Part shown: one piece after another, positions 1 through 13,690 of the stretch
Layout of the letters: each line of letters starts with the position of its first letter
Numbering within the stretch: position 1 is the stretch's first letter
DNA from: Atrichornis clamosus
Taxonomy: Eukaryota; Chordata; Aves; Passeriformes; Menuridae
Direction of reading: 5' to 3'
Length of the DNA: 64,000 nucleotides
Assembly (NCBI GenBank): GCA_013400975.1
Contig: WBMZ01009030.1
Location: forward strand, 186,001-250,000
Notes under the pieces: model-generated
Told to the model about the DNA's origin: nothing
What the model saw: only the letters and a program-made list of their open reading frames with translations
Databases searched by the model: none
Translations under genes and position numbers: made by a program

Positions 1-3000
1 TCCTCAACCCAAATCTTTTATGCAGAAAATACCTAACAAGTCGTTACAGCGAAAAAATTAATTTCCCAAGTTTGTTTTGCCACTAGTTACGAGGTATTTA
101 AATCTTAGCCTTTGTCAGAAAAATGCATTTGATAAATGCCATCTTCCATGTACATAGATTCTGCCTTGGGAGATGAACGGGAGCCCTCCCTAGGGATGTA
201 TCCATTTGCTGCTGGGAGCGTGCCCTGTGTGCTGAGTACTGAGGGTAAGGTAAAAGCACATCACACCTCCTCTCTGTCTGTGTTCTCTGCTTAGCTGTTT
301 TCCTAATAAATCACATCTGTCACCTTCATCCCTGCCTTGTTTTTTAAAGACATGCTTCTCTTTACTGTCTTTTAAACATTTTTTTAATCATGTGAAGATT
401 TTCTTGCTCTGTAGCAGCTGTTTCTTTAAGATCTTTGGTCTAAGGATTTGTCAGATGCCTTGGAGTATATAAACACAGCCTGGATTTCTGTTGTCAGCAT
501 ACCTATTGATGCCTCTAGAAAATATTTTGATAGATAATGAGGCAAAACTTCCTTCGCAAAATCTGTTCCTGTCAATGCTAATAAATCTATTTGTCTATAC
601 AGGCATTCATTCTGTTATTTAAAACAGTTTCCACCCATTTGCTTGACTTTCTGGTCCATATTTGTCCAGAACTCCTTTGGTATCAATGCAAGTTTAAGCC
701 AGAAGTTAAACAGCACCATGGGTAGAGTTCAGTCTCGAGTTTTTCTGCTCTAGGCAATTATTGTGTGGTTCTGGTGGCTTGTTAGTGCTCATTTGCTCAG
801 TAGAAAATTCTTCTTGAATGGTTTCTGTCATTAATTTTTATTTGAGACTGATTATCTCGTATACTGCTGTAAAGAGAGGAGATTCCAGAATAGCAGTCTT
901 TCAGATCTCCTCCACCAAAAATGCATGCAAAAATGTATTTTTTTTCATCTGTGGCTTCTAAGCACTTCTTTTATAGCCTCATCATTTTCTGACCCTACAG
1001 ATTCTCAGCAGAATTCTTTCTTCTGTGTTTTTTATGCTTTTTGACAGGTGTTCCTCAAATGTTTTTTATTTTTGCATGTCATCTATATTGTATCTGCCTG
1101 AGCTTATGGTTCCCTCTGGTTTCTTCATCTGGACATGAAAACTCTTACTTTGCTGTTTATCTTTTTTCGGTTCTTTAGGTTTCTCTTCAGTTTCCAGAAT
1201 TGTGATTTATTTGTGAAGAAAGTTGTCTCGGAACACCTTTCATGCTGCCTTTAGGAATTTTACTTGTTCAAAAAACAGAAAGCAAAAAAGGAAAACCTGA
1301 TTCAGTGCAGTGCTTCCAAAAAAGCCAAGAGTTGCTTCCTCTTCTCTGAGTTTCCTGGCTGTCCATGAAATACTGTTTTCTGGCAATGTGTTCCAGGATG
1401 TTTGCCACTCTCCACTGGGCATAAGTGAAGTTTTCCCATCACTGTTGTTGCATAGTTGAAGTATGACAGTAACAGTATTTTTCTTCTTCTTGCCCACAGT
1501 ATCAGTTTCATGGGATCACAGCTTATTAACCTTACTAGAGGTTTTGGCCAATTAGTTTTAAACTACTCTTTAGTGTCTGATTCTACTTAGTGCTGGGTGC
1601 AGCTTACTCCATCTTTGAGATGTGCTTTGATTTTTGTGTTCCAGGGGCTCTGTTTCCTTTTCATTAGGCACCCTGTATGCTTATTATGCCTATATTTAAT
1701 ATTATCAGTTCAAAGTGTGTAGGGCAGCAAGTCAGGCAGGCAGCCAGGTTCCCCATCTTACTGCTGAGATGGCTGCAGAAAAGCATGTAGAAGTTACTTT
1801 TAATCTCTGTAGAGCTGTTTCTTTTATGTAGAACTGTTGTTTGTCTTTGCTGTTTCCTATCTGATTATTTCTAACTTCCACCCTATCCTTTGTATAAATT
1901 CTTTTGACTTCCCCAGTGAGCTTTTCTGCACCCATCAGCATTCTTCCATTTTTCTGTTTCAGCAACTTCACAGAAACCTGGCCGTGTTCCTCGAGGTGAA
2001 TTACCCAGCAGGGTAGCCTGCAACTTGTACCTAAGGTTCGCGACCCAGGAGTGTAGCTACCTGTTGTGAGGAGGATTTCTCGTGAACACCATTTCCAGCA
2101 GGGTTCAGGAGCCTCCTTCTACCCAGGAGGGGCTGCTGGCCTGGCAGTGGCTGTTGGGAAGGGCTTTGATTGTGTGACGGTCACAGCCCCTGGGGAGCGG
2201 CTGTAGCTGTGCCTGCTGAGCAGTGCAGCAGATTCCTCGCACCTTTGGGGTTTTTAGTTTCCCAGCTGGATGGGCTGCCTTTCTCAATTCAGGCCCTCAG
2301 TGCTGGCTAATGGGCTGCTGCTTGTTTCCTTATTGGAGCTCAGATGGACCATGACAGCAAACTTTTTTTTCCCCCTATTTGTAGCAGTTGTTTTGCAGGC
2401 TAAAAGCACGTATCTGGTAGATTCACTTTCCACGAAGCATTGCTAATTCTTATGGCAGAATCGGGGCTGAAGAATCCCAGGCAGAGCTCTTCACACACAC
2501 TGATGTGTTTGGTACGTTCTTGACATTCACAGTGTCTCCAGTAATTTGCCTTTTACACAGAAGGGCACCTCAGCAAGTGGTTCTCCTGTGTCTACCCTGA
2601 AGTGTGTTGTGGTGTTAAACAGCTTCTTTCCGAAACCCTTCGGATTGCATCAGCCATGAGATCCTGGGTAGAGCTACCTGAGGTGACAGAAGGGCACTTG
2701 GGTGGGCTGAATAGTGGTTATTGCCTGCATTTGAGTATATCTGTGTTGAGGGTCACTCCACTGGAAGTAAACCAAGCATGGAAGAGGGATTAATTCCAGA
2801 GTCCCAAAGTCATTGTCCCCAGTAGGAGTTTTGCACTGTCAGACAGAAAGCATCAGCTTTCTTGTTTTCAGAAGAAGTAACTTTGGTCTTGATGAGAAAT
2901 AATAAAATCTTGCAGAATATAGTTCATTAAAATACAGTTCAGTCTGGGACCACTGGTGACGTTTGCCCTCCTGTTTGCCTAAGTGGATTGTAGGTCACAG

Positions 3001-6000
3001 AAATACGTCAGGAAACAGCTTACAGGGGCACCTATTTTAATATGCAAGGCTGAACATCTGCCTCTCGTAATTAGTCACTGTCCTATTAAAAAATCATTTC
3101 TGACATTCAAACAAAAATATCCTGAGAACAGCCTGGTGGTTGGTTCAGTAGGAGTTTGTGAGTGGAAAGAAACCAGTTTGATTCATACAAAATACCCCTT
3201 GGTGGTGAAGCCTCACTTTTGTTGCTGGTTGGAACAAGTACAGACCTTCTCATGTTTCTCATTTTAATTTGGCATTAATGAGCTTTGCAAACTTGGCTTC
3301 TGTGTTTCTGTGGTTGTTGTTTGCTTGTTTCTACCAATCTGCCATAGACCACATTGGAGTTTGTGTTTGCTTTTTTTTTTTTTTTGTGAAGCATGGAGCA
3401 TCTGGCCAGGACACATACAGTCACATAGAGTTTAGAAACATATGTGTTTCTAAAATAATATCTGCTTGATGAATGATGCCTGGAAGTAATATCTCTGTTC
3501 CCCTCTGATATTTCAAGTCTTACTCTTAAGGTGGATGTACAAATCAGTCTGATTTCCTACTTATGTTCTTTTGAATTTAACTTTTTTAATGCTTTCTTTA
3601 GGCATCTCAGAAAAACGTCTGTTCTCACAGACATTATAATTTGAAACTAAATTGTGAATGTAAAATTTTTGTCTTATGAGAAATAATGAAAATTATCACC
3701 CATTGTGTACCAAACTGGCTGCACTGAGACCCCATAACATCTCCTCTGAGTAGTTCTTGGATTTCAGCTTTGGTTTTGACTTCAGTAATTGCATATTTGG
3801 AAATGGCAATACTTGATCCGTTTTAAATGGGTGTTAAAAATAGTGGCAGTTTTTAACATTGCAAAAACAGCTTTAAAATTGGAGTGGTTGGATTTCATTG
3901 TCTGTTCCCTGATAGTCACAAATCTTCAAACCTTTTAGAATCAGATTTCAGGTATTATTTTTGCAAGCTAATGCTGTTACCTATTGCAAATCAGCCGATT
4001 TTGAAGATAGTTAAAAATAACATTTAAAAAGTCACCAAAAAAAGCATGCCCAACAAACTTGACATAGGTTTGCTTTCTCCCTATTGGTTTTGTTGTTGTT
4101 GACAACTTTACAGACAGCATTCCCTGTCCTGTCAGAGGTTGAGCACAGCACAAGCCACATAAGAAAAACCCTCAATGCCCAGGTCCCAAGATTTATCTAG
4201 TGCTGCTTAATTGCATGGCTTAATTTTCTGTGGCCAAAGTAGCAAGGAGTGCCCCTGCAGGCAGCAGCACTGGGGGAAATGCTGCTGCTGTTGCAGTAGG
4301 AGCTCAGCTCTCCTCTCGTGCTGCATGGCTGAGGCAGGATTTGTGCCCCACGTGTTGGAGTGTGCCAGAGCTGCTCAGGGCACAGTGAGCTCTGCTGCCC
4401 AGGCTCTCCAGTCATAGCGGGCAGCTCCATGTGTGTGACTTACCTGGGATTGCAGTTTAAAGGATGCTGCCAGTGATCAGAGATGGATGCTGGCTAAAAT
4501 GTACTAGAAAGTTTGAACCAAGCCTTCTTTCTTTTTCAGTGAAATGTTTGTAGCCCACCCATTTAATGAGAACAGTTCGCTCACACTAGAAGTGAAATCC
4601 AGCAATACGAATAAATTCAGCAGACAGCTTAAAAAAATGAAGTCCAACTAGATGAGTAGACAGGCAGGGTTCATGCTTTATTTACCTTAATAGATTTGTG
4701 AAGCTAGTCCTGTGCAGCTGTTTGAAAATTTATGGAATTCATTTCTAAAGCAAACCATTTGGATGATAGACACGGCTGTGATTCCAGTTGTGTCAGTGCC
4801 AGGAAAGCCTTTGGTTCTGTACTGCAAACACTCTTTAATAACAGGTCTGGTATTTAGCCTTTTGGCTTCTGAAAGCAAATTACTGCCTTCTTGATATGCA
4901 GCTGATTGTGATGCAATCCCATGGTTCAGCTTGCGGTTCCTGGTTGTCCCTGCTGTCCATGTGTTTCCTGCCGGCACAGCGAGGCCTGGCAGTGGCACAG
5001 CACAGCTGAAGGAGATGCTGTCAGTGCAGCACAGTGTCACCAGTGCTCCTCTGCTGCCTTGCCCAGCATGAGAACACTGTCACTGTGATTGCCTCTTGTA
5101 CACAGATGGCCTTTTAGAATGTGCTTAAACTCCTGATAGATTTCCAAATATTTCCAATTGACAGCCTCCTTACAAATACCCGTTTCAGGGAATGGGAGCC
5201 AACATTTCCATAATCATATCTGGTCGTTCACATAGCCATAACGTTTGAATGTGATGAGGAAAATGGGTTGTGCTAAAGCACAAGCCTTAATTGGAAGCAA
5301 ATGCCAAAAAGATGTTTTTGTAATGAATGCATCGATATTTAAGTAGTCTCCCATCACTTTAATATCAAAAATGTGCTGGGATCTGCCAAGTCACTTGGTA
5401 ACCTTTGCTAATATCAGGGAAGCTGCACGCAGTCAATGGCTTTAAGCAGCACAGTTACTCAGCACCCTCCTTGGGATCTGTGCATTTTAGCAGCAATTGC
5501 TTGCTGCCTTTTACAACCTTGGCAGCAACTGTCAAAGTGATTGCAATTTTTGTCCAGGGAAAGTGCTGTCCCGCAATTCCAAGGGACACTCGAGAACTCT
5601 ACTCATGATAGCAGAATAAGGACCTGCAACGTTTTACAGGGCCCTGACTGTGGCTCCACTTACAGCCCAGCTCAATAAAATCTGCCTGCACCGTGGGATT
5701 GCCGTGTAGAGTGGGATGTATATTCAGTGTTCTCAGCACCTACAGTTAAAGCTGAACGTGGACTTTATTGCACGGGAATTTCGCTGGCTCCTTTGCAGTG
5801 TGCTGGATACACACTGTACCGTGGCACAGCAGTGTCTGAAGCACAAAGTAAAGCAAAGCAGGGCTGTCAGAGCCACTTCCATCTGCACACTGCAGTTCTA
5901 AGTGGTTCAAAATGAAACACCAGCTAGTTACAAAGCAGAGCCACTGAGAAACCATTCAAGATTCTGTAAGTAATGCAGATCATATCTCACCGCAAGTCAT

Positions 6001-9000
6001 GTGCAGTTCCATCAATGAGTGTTTCGTTTTCCATTATCCTGTTGGCATGACAAAGCAGGGAATGTTGCCAGAGTTAATACTCCAAGTCTCTTATCTGAGT
6101 CTAGAAACCGGTTCACAGTGGCCATGGGAGTGTTTTAGATAGTATTTCCATCTTGTGTTACTGTCCACTCAGGATTCCTTGGCAGACTGCCATATCTTAC
6201 ATGCTTTGCTCCTGCAGGATTTTTGCTTTCTCTCAAGGCTGTGCACATTTCATCTCCCTTGCTTTTTAAGTGGAAAATACTTAGGTTTTCCAGAGACTGT
6301 GAGGATGTTTCTTTCTCACATTTTTCTGTATCATTGTGTCATTTTCCTTCCCTGTGAAGGAAACTTCAAGAGTTCCCAGAAGCTGTGGCTGCCATTTAAT
6401 TTCTGTATTGTCTTTCCTGTTTTGGTAGGGTTTAAAGGGTATTTCTTGAAAGGAAGGTGAAAACAATGAAGGAAAACTGACCTTACCTGGGGGAGGGTTC
6501 CACTGTGAACGTGCAAAGAAGTAAATTAATTTCTGTTCCAGAATCCCATCAGGTCTTATTTGACATTACAGGCAGATACATGTCACACAAAGAAAGCCTA
6601 ATCATGCTCCTCTTTGAAAAAAGTTTGCAACCCCTGACATGATTAAGTTGCACTGCAGATTATTTTTCAATAAAAAGAGCTGGATTTTCTCTAAGGTGAC
6701 CAGGTAAGTAGCCTATTTCTTTTTCTGTCTGCATTGTGTAGATGTATCATATTACAGTGTTGTCACTGAATTAGGAAATCAGGTAGAGTACTTCTTCCTT
6801 CCTTAAAGTATGTCCACAGTCAGTGTTTTCAACCTGAAGCTTATACACAAGTCTGATGTGCAGTTGTCTAAGAGAAAATCTGGTGACTAAATGCACAAAT
6901 GGTTAGAAATGCCTTTAAGTATGGAACTGTGTTTGGATTTCCAAAAGGTTCAAATGAGGTCTCTCACTGTGAGCTTTTAAAAGAACAAAAAAGTCAAAGT
7001 ATACAAAGAAAACATGACTTGAAGTCTGATAAAAGATAAAAAACAACAAAAAAGAAGGAATAAGTAGTTAATTTTCACTGAGGAAGGAGACCACTAGCAT
7101 GTCCCTCGGAAATCTCATCATCTACTCATAAGTAGTCTCAGGCAAGTGTATGAGGAATGAGGAAGCATTTGTGGTAGGAAAAATTTAAGTGGTGGTGAAG
7201 AAGTATATTGGGATCTCAAAATAACAAGTGATTAAGGGATCAAATGATAAATGAAGCTCGGTGTTGATAATCAGTGTACATTGAAGAAACCAGTTCTGAT
7301 CTGTACGTGAAACACAAAGGGCACTGGAGTGGTGGTTATTACTTCCAGGCAATTTTGGATAATTGTGTGACCGTGTCTGGTGCTCAGTGTCTACACCTTA
7401 GATACAGTTCTGCCTCCTCTCCCCTCTCAGGTAGATAAGGAGCCCAGCAAGGCTTATTGCATTTTTTAAGTTGTTCCATACAAGGAATGACAAAGTAGAC
7501 AACAAGTCTTCATCTTCGAGGAGAGAAAACTGAAGTGGTATGAAATAGAGATGTAAAATAAGAAGTAGACAATAGACAGTGAATAGGGGAGGATTAGTAA
7601 ATGCTTTTCATAGTGGGGATAATATTTGGAAGTGGGTTTTAAAACAAAAAAGAAATACTCTTTTTTTCCCAGACCCATAATTAAATGGTGTGACTTGCTG
7701 CTCAGAAATGTTGTGGATACCAAAAGTATGGCTGGATTAAATACAGTATTATAAAGGCAAGTTCATGAAAGAAAATCCTGTAAGAGGCTATAAAATATGA
7801 AGATACCACGTCTGGCTCAGGTAGTTTGAAGGGTTTGCCAGAGGAAAGATGGAATAGGCTTGCAGTGGTTTTATATTCTTCCCCTAAACCATCACTGTCA
7901 GGGATCATGTGCTGTGCTGCGGGACCTTTGGGCTGACCAAGACAGTGGAGTTATGTCGTCAGTAAAACATCAATACATGACACCAGGGGCTGAAAAAACC
8001 CACACTCTGCTACTGCATACAGATGAAAATTGGAATTGGATTAGTGCTGTAGCTGTTTACGTAACTGGAGTATTCGGCTGACAAGAGCAGCAGTGCTGTT
8101 CTGAACTACCCGACTCCCTTGTGCCGTATTTGTCCTTTTCATTTGGAGGTGTAAGATTCTTGCATTGCCTTTCTCTGAAGATCAGTGGCCTGTGAGCCCA
8201 GTTACAGTTCAGATTCCCTTGGACACTGGGATTTTGAAGGCCCTCTGTCTAGAACAACATGCTCCTCTCTGTCTTGCATATGGTGAACTATGGAAAGCTG
8301 GATGACCTGTACTTGGCAGCCTGCACAATATGGCTAAACAGCTCCTGCGCTCACTCAGACTTCTCTGCCCCTGTTAGGAACTGTGCTGCTCTAGCAGAGA
8401 CGTTTCTGCCTGTAATGGAAATGAAAAGATTCTCCTTCTCCATGGAGCATGTTTTAGTTCTGTGGAAATGCTGCAATGAGCTTGCTGCCATTGGTTGTGC
8501 TCCTTTCTTTCACAAGCACTCCAGCAGATTGCAATGCTCTGACTCTTAGGACCGAGCTATTGATTTCCCTGGGAGCACTGAGGTATGCAAAGGGTTGTGT
8601 TTCCATGGCCCCTGCTAGTGAGCAGATGGGCTGCTGCTTTTCATACTAATTGGACTACTTCAGTCAACTGTGGCTGCATTCCCAAGTATTAATCCGTCGA
8701 CTTTGAGGCTGGAGCTCACAAAGAGATGGCTTACTGTGGCCAGGTGGTCTAGGCAAGTGCAGCTATTGAGGTGTTGAGTGGATTTTTTGTTTGTACAGAT
8801 CTTCCTGTTTGGACCCCCAGTAGCCTCAAAGAGTCCAGCTGGAGTCCAAAACTCCAGCTCATCCTAATCATCTTGCAGGTGTCCTCCACAGATGGAGATG
8901 TCATGGAAGTGCTTTTGAAGCACTCCTCCCTGTCTAACTGCCATCATTTCTGTCTTCTCAGTGTTGTGATACAGCAGCTTGGCTCCTGCCAGCACAATCA

Positions 9001-10436
9001 GACAGAGAAGTCTTGCAAGAGCCAGGAGAGAGCATACTCTGTAACGAGGAGAGAACAAAGACCTAAGTTTTGAGCAAATGTTTCCTGTTTGTCTAGAAGT
9101 CTGCTGCTATCAGGCCCCTCCCACCCAAAGAGAAAACAAATATTCCAACTTTGTAGTAGAATTTCTAGGGGACAAATCTCTTGGCCACAGACTGCTGCTT
9201 ATCAGACTGGGACTGTTAGACACTGATCTGTCTTGGAAGGACTGTGAAGAATTCTGTTGCACTGTATACAAAAATATCTTCAATAAAATAAGAGCTTAGT
9301 CATTAGGTAAGAGGCCACCCTTCTGACTCTGCTTTGAAACTCTTCGTCTGTAATGCTTTCTGTATGTAATGCAGTTTTTCTTCCCATGCCATCAGTCTAT
9401 TAAATTTCAGAAATAATCTGAAGTAGTTTGGGAATTTTTTTCAATCTTTTTTTTTTTAGCACAAAAAATATCGTTCAACATGTTGGAACTATTTGTTTAG
9501 GATCAAGTGGTTTTTTCTTCAATAGTTTGCAGAAGTTAAAGCCTCTGACATGGAATTTAAGGGTAATATCAGAGTTGGATGTGGATGATCTTTCCCTCTG
9601 CTCAAGAATAGAGGAGCTAGCTGGCATGAGAGCATTCTCAAAAAAAAGCAGAGGATTGAATCTGTAATATTAATTAGTCAGAAAAATGCCCTTAGTCCTT
9701 GTCTCCCACATCCCAGCTGCCCTGGGTACTGTATAATTACTGTTTGCTGGTGTGGCTTTTGCACAGACACCAAAATCTTCACAGAAAAAGAAAATGAGGC
9801 AGCTGTGTGTTGATGGAGGCACAGGAGAGAGGACAAGTCGCCTGTTCATACGTAACTGCTAACGCAGTGTGGGGCTGCACTCCCAGAAGGTGCCTGGTGT
9901 CCACCCTGGGATAAAATGTTTCACTGAGAGGGCATCACACAGCTGCAAATGGAGATGTGCAGATGCTGGGACTTGAACTGGCACCGCCTTCACCATGTGA
10001 GCTGCTCAGCTGTTCTCAGTTCTAAGGCTGCTGCATTATATGAACACCTTCACCTTGACTTCTGGAGGGAGACTTGCTAGAAACCTATTTACTCTTCACG
10101 GAACAGGAAAAAAGCTCTAGCAATTGTTCTGCTACACGTTAAGTTGCAGTTATAGTGAATTCCAACAGAGAAATGAAATCATCAGCCTATGTTTAAAATT
10201 CTGGTTCTACTTCGTATTGAGTATAGCTGTTACAATATCCTTTCTTCCTGCTCTCACCCACAGCAGGAGCTTTTTACAGTCCATTTCACTACAGCATCCT
10301 GGAGAAAACTGACCTCCTGATCTTGTTTCAGCGATTCTCTTCTGTAATACTCTGCTCATTTCACTGGTAGATGAGATGAGCAGCAAGCTACATACACAGC
10401 CCACATCCTTAGGGAAGAATTGGGATTGTGCCTTAC
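1..10436. other. AT-rich non-coding stretch, no gene recognised
   Basis: I see no recognisable protein domain, RNA gene or well-preserved transposable element here. Short open frames of 60-117 codons occur on both strands, but their translations look like random sequence. A pure T run sits at 3371-3385. Isolated good splice-donor matches occur, for example CAG|GTAAGT on the plus strand at 6703/6704 and minus-strand donors near 4443 and 6488. They lack an adjoining convincing open exon. The stretch is best read as intron or intergenic DNA. Confidence 0.6.
3371..3385. repeat. Poly-T run
   Basis: Fifteen consecutive T residues follow TTTGC. No recognisable retroposon body lies beside it in either orientation, so I treat it as a simple homopolymer rather than the poly(A) tail of a retrocopy. 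Confidence 0.8.
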
Positions 10437-10599
10437 CTGTGCACAGTCTTGGCAAGTTCAGCTGATAACTGCACAATGGCAGGACCGTTTTAGGACTGTT
10501 CATTTTATACACTTCCAAAAGATCTCGCACTCGTAAGAATCTGCTGAGGAATCCTAATAGAACAGCCCGTGATGGGAATGACTTGGGACAGCATCCTAC
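10437..10599 (-). other. Candidate internal exon, unidentified (minus strand)
   Basis: On the minus strand, an acceptor (pyrimidine-rich CTCCTGCATCTGACACCAG) precedes 163 bases with one open frame of 54 codons plus one base. A consensus donor CACAG|GTAAGG follows. The peptide includes FLSRFLRVRDLLEVYKMNS and looks protein-like, with alternating hydrophobic and charged residues, but I cannot assign it to a family. In-frame stops lie just upstream of the acceptor and about 230 bases beyond the donor. No compatible neighbouring exon was found on this strand. A chance coincidence of splice-like motifs with an open frame is a real alternative. Confidence 0.25.
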
Positions 10600-13459
10600 C
10601 TGGTGTCAGATGCAGGAGTTGTGCAAAGACAACACTACCAGCGTTGCTGGAATGATTGCAGTAGATCACTTGACAAGAAGGGTGTTTCTGTCAGTCATCA
10701 GTCATTAAATTCCTCTGATACAAATGTGAGCTCACTTCTAATTACAAATAGATGAACGAAATACAGAATATTGAATAAAATGTTCATCTCAGAGAAATGA
10801 GCTAATGGACTTGTAGTTTGCAGGAATGCAATGAATTTGTCCTGAAAGAGTTTCTGTTTTTTGAGTCATGGGAAGAAAGCTGGATACTTCAGGGGACAGT
10901 TGGATTTTGGTTGAAACATGGATGTTGTCTTGTGGTTACAACAGGATCTGATTTTTTTGGTGCTTGATGCTTTGAATGTGTTTAGAAAGATTTTTATTTT
11001 TTATTTTCCCCAGACTTGGGGAAAAAGTAAATTTGTTACCTCTCTTTGCTTTTTTCTTTTCCCCCTCATTTCTGTTTTGTAGTCTTCACTGCTATATGAT
11101 TTGGTTTCCTGCCCAGACAGAAAAATTAGAGTTTCCGTCTAGACAGGAGATCTTTACTCTTTCAGAAGACAGTTATTTAAAGCAGAGCATTAGAACAACA
11201 TTTATCAATGTTATTTGCACTGCACACCCAGTCTAGGTAGAATCAAAACTCTCTTGTTCCTTACCTGTCACTTAGGACCAGAGTAAAATATGGTCCCTCC
11301 CCGTGAGTGCTCACAGTGATTTAAAACATTGTTCAGAGTAATGCTGGAAAATGCATCTTGCTCTGTGCAGCTTTAGGCTGCTGCCACCGTGCATAGACTT
11401 GTCTGCAAGGGCTCCTGATTTAAACTCTCCCCAGTGTACGTGAGCTGGGAGCCGCTGCCTGGACGCATGGCAAACCTCACGGATGTGGGGAATGCAGTTC
11501 TGACTGAGCGCTCTCTCACGGTGAACTCACGCAGTACTTAGTGCACAGACACTGCAGGTTATATTTTGGTCTGTCGTTAGAGGGGAGGCCTATCCTTTTG
11601 GAACCATTGCATACGGATTATTTTGTTTCAAGGAAGCCAGGTGAGGTGGATGGATAAAGCCAGATGAGTCTCTCAGTTGAATTTTTAGTGTTGAATTTTT
11701 TGTTTACTTGAAAACAAACAAACTGCTCGTAATTATTGTTTCCTTAATGAGCAAAGTGGTTTAGATGTACAGTGTATCAAAGCAGCTGTTGAGAAGGCTC
11801 TGATGTGTAATAGCACGAGAAAGCAGGATGGCAAACAAAGCTGTTAGCTTTCAATAGCATGAAAATTATTGTAGAGATAAGGGGAAGGAAGTTGAGACAG
11901 TGATTTGCTGTATCATTGTTAAGAACACAAAGCTTTATTTTCAGAGGAAAAAATGCTAAGGAGCTGAACATCTGAAGAATTTTCTTCAGGAAGAGATAGG
12001 TACTATCAGAAGAAAGGAGTTACGGAGTTTAGTTAATGGGAAAAGCCAGTTTTATTGGCATGTAATCAAAAACTTGGTAGAGAGCTACATTGTGGGTTGG
12101 TTTTCATCCTGTGGAACTTTTTGGAGTCACTGGGATTTCAACGGATGTAAATTAGACCACACCCTATGTCCCCATGTTACTTAGCTAAGTTGGTTTTATT
12201 CTGGATTTGAAGGCTTTGACTGTCCTTGATGAGAACAGCAACTGGAAAAGGGGGATCATAGCCTCAAGTAGGAGGTGATTTGAAGGTGCAGGGCGGTGTT
12301 GAGTTTCTGGGACAGAAGTACTACAGTACAAAAGCCCAGTGTTGCAGTGGCTGGATGAAAGCAAATGAGGCCTTCCTCAAGTCAAGAGTTACTGGAGTAG
12401 GAGCCACAGATGTTGGAGACGGTTGCAATCTGCTGATGGTTACTTGGAGAATTCAGGTATCTGCTGAAGAACTAGAGAAGACTTTATAGCTTTTTTTCTT
12501 TTTGTATAGGTATGTTCTGAAGGCAGGCACAAGGGTTAACACGTTCAGGCCCAATCATCACCTGCTGCAGATTTAATTGAGATCAGCAGAATGTCACTGC
12601 TTCCGAGGAAGTTGTGCTGATTTACAGCAGAGCGAGTTTGGGACCCAGCTTTTTCTCTATTTATTTTTCTCAAATAAATAGTATGTAATTAGACAACAGA
12701 TTTAGAAGATAAGTCAGAAAAACAGACTGGAATATTAATGCCCCTGTAAGAATGGTTTGTATTTTGCCTCTTAGAGAGATTTGTGAGGAAAATGCAGCAC
12801 ATAAAAGAAGTGAAGTTACAACTATATTATTACAAAACCGGCAAGCACCCCAAAATCTGGAGCTAGATTCCTATTAAAAATCAGAGGTGTTGGGGAGCTC
12901 GAGCTGAAGCTCTAAAAACTATTATGCAAACATAAGTGTAAATCTTAAGGCCAGTATTGGATGACAGTTTAGTCAGTAACAGGTGAAAAATCAAAATGAG
13001 AGTGCTGTGAACATCTCAGTGAGGCAAAATAATAATATCCATTTATCTAGCACTTAACATTTCCACATTGTATGGCCATTAAATAATGCAGAAAGCTGCA
13101 CTGGTCTTCGATGCATGGAAAGAAAGAAAGGCCATGCCATATCTCTAGAGCCTCTGTAGCTATGAACAAGTTGGTGTTAGACTGGAGGGCTGTGTTAGAG
13201 AAATGCTGTGACTAAGGAATTAATTATAGTTAATTTTTTCAAAAGTAAGAGGGAATGAGTGCTTTCTACCTAGATTTAATGAAAAATAAAATGTACTTAG
13301 AGGTCAGATTGAGCAGCCCTTGGAAAATGAAGTAATTGGCGTTTGAGACTGAAATGGAGTTAACTGGAATGTTTTAAGGGACTAAACCGGCAAACAGTAG
13401 ATTATGTCTTTCTGAAGAAAAAATTAACTGTGCTATTAAAACTAGTTTTAAAGACATTT
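10600..13459. other. AT-rich non-coding stretch
   Basis: Nothing recognisable. A further consensus minus-strand donor (GACAG|GTAAGG) lies near 11265. The frame upstream of it is closed by a TAA within about 20 codons and no good acceptor sits nearby. The ORFs present are short and compositionally unremarkable. Confidence 0.6.
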
Positions 13460-13690
13460 AAGGAGCTCCAGTGGTGAAGAGCGCCCGTCATCCCAAGGCA
13501 CGCAGTGTGTGTTTGCCCAGCAGCCCTTCCTGCCAGGGCCCCTGTGGCAGCCTGGGGTCAGCCTGCCAGTGGGCCAGGGCACACTTGGCCTCCTCATCAG
13601 CATTTGTGCAACAGCAGCTGAAAGCCAGGGGCCAGAGAGGCCCTGTCTGCACACTGTGTTACACCTCACGTACTCAAGTGCAGACTTGAT
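13460..13690. other. Isolated GC-rich patch
   Basis: This block of about 230 bp is clearly richer in G and C than its flanks, with runs such as CCTGCCAGGGCCCCTGTGG. Short open frames cross it on both strands, mainly because stop codons are rare in such composition. There is no splice-bounded frame and no recognisable repeat. It could be a degraded old retroposon or an uncharacterised exon. Confidence 0.35.

Noticed and set aside
6640..6703. Exon ending at the perfect donor ACCAG|GTAAGT (6703/6704)
   Set aside because: The preceding acceptor lacks a polypyrimidine tract and no protein-like open frame precedes the donor.
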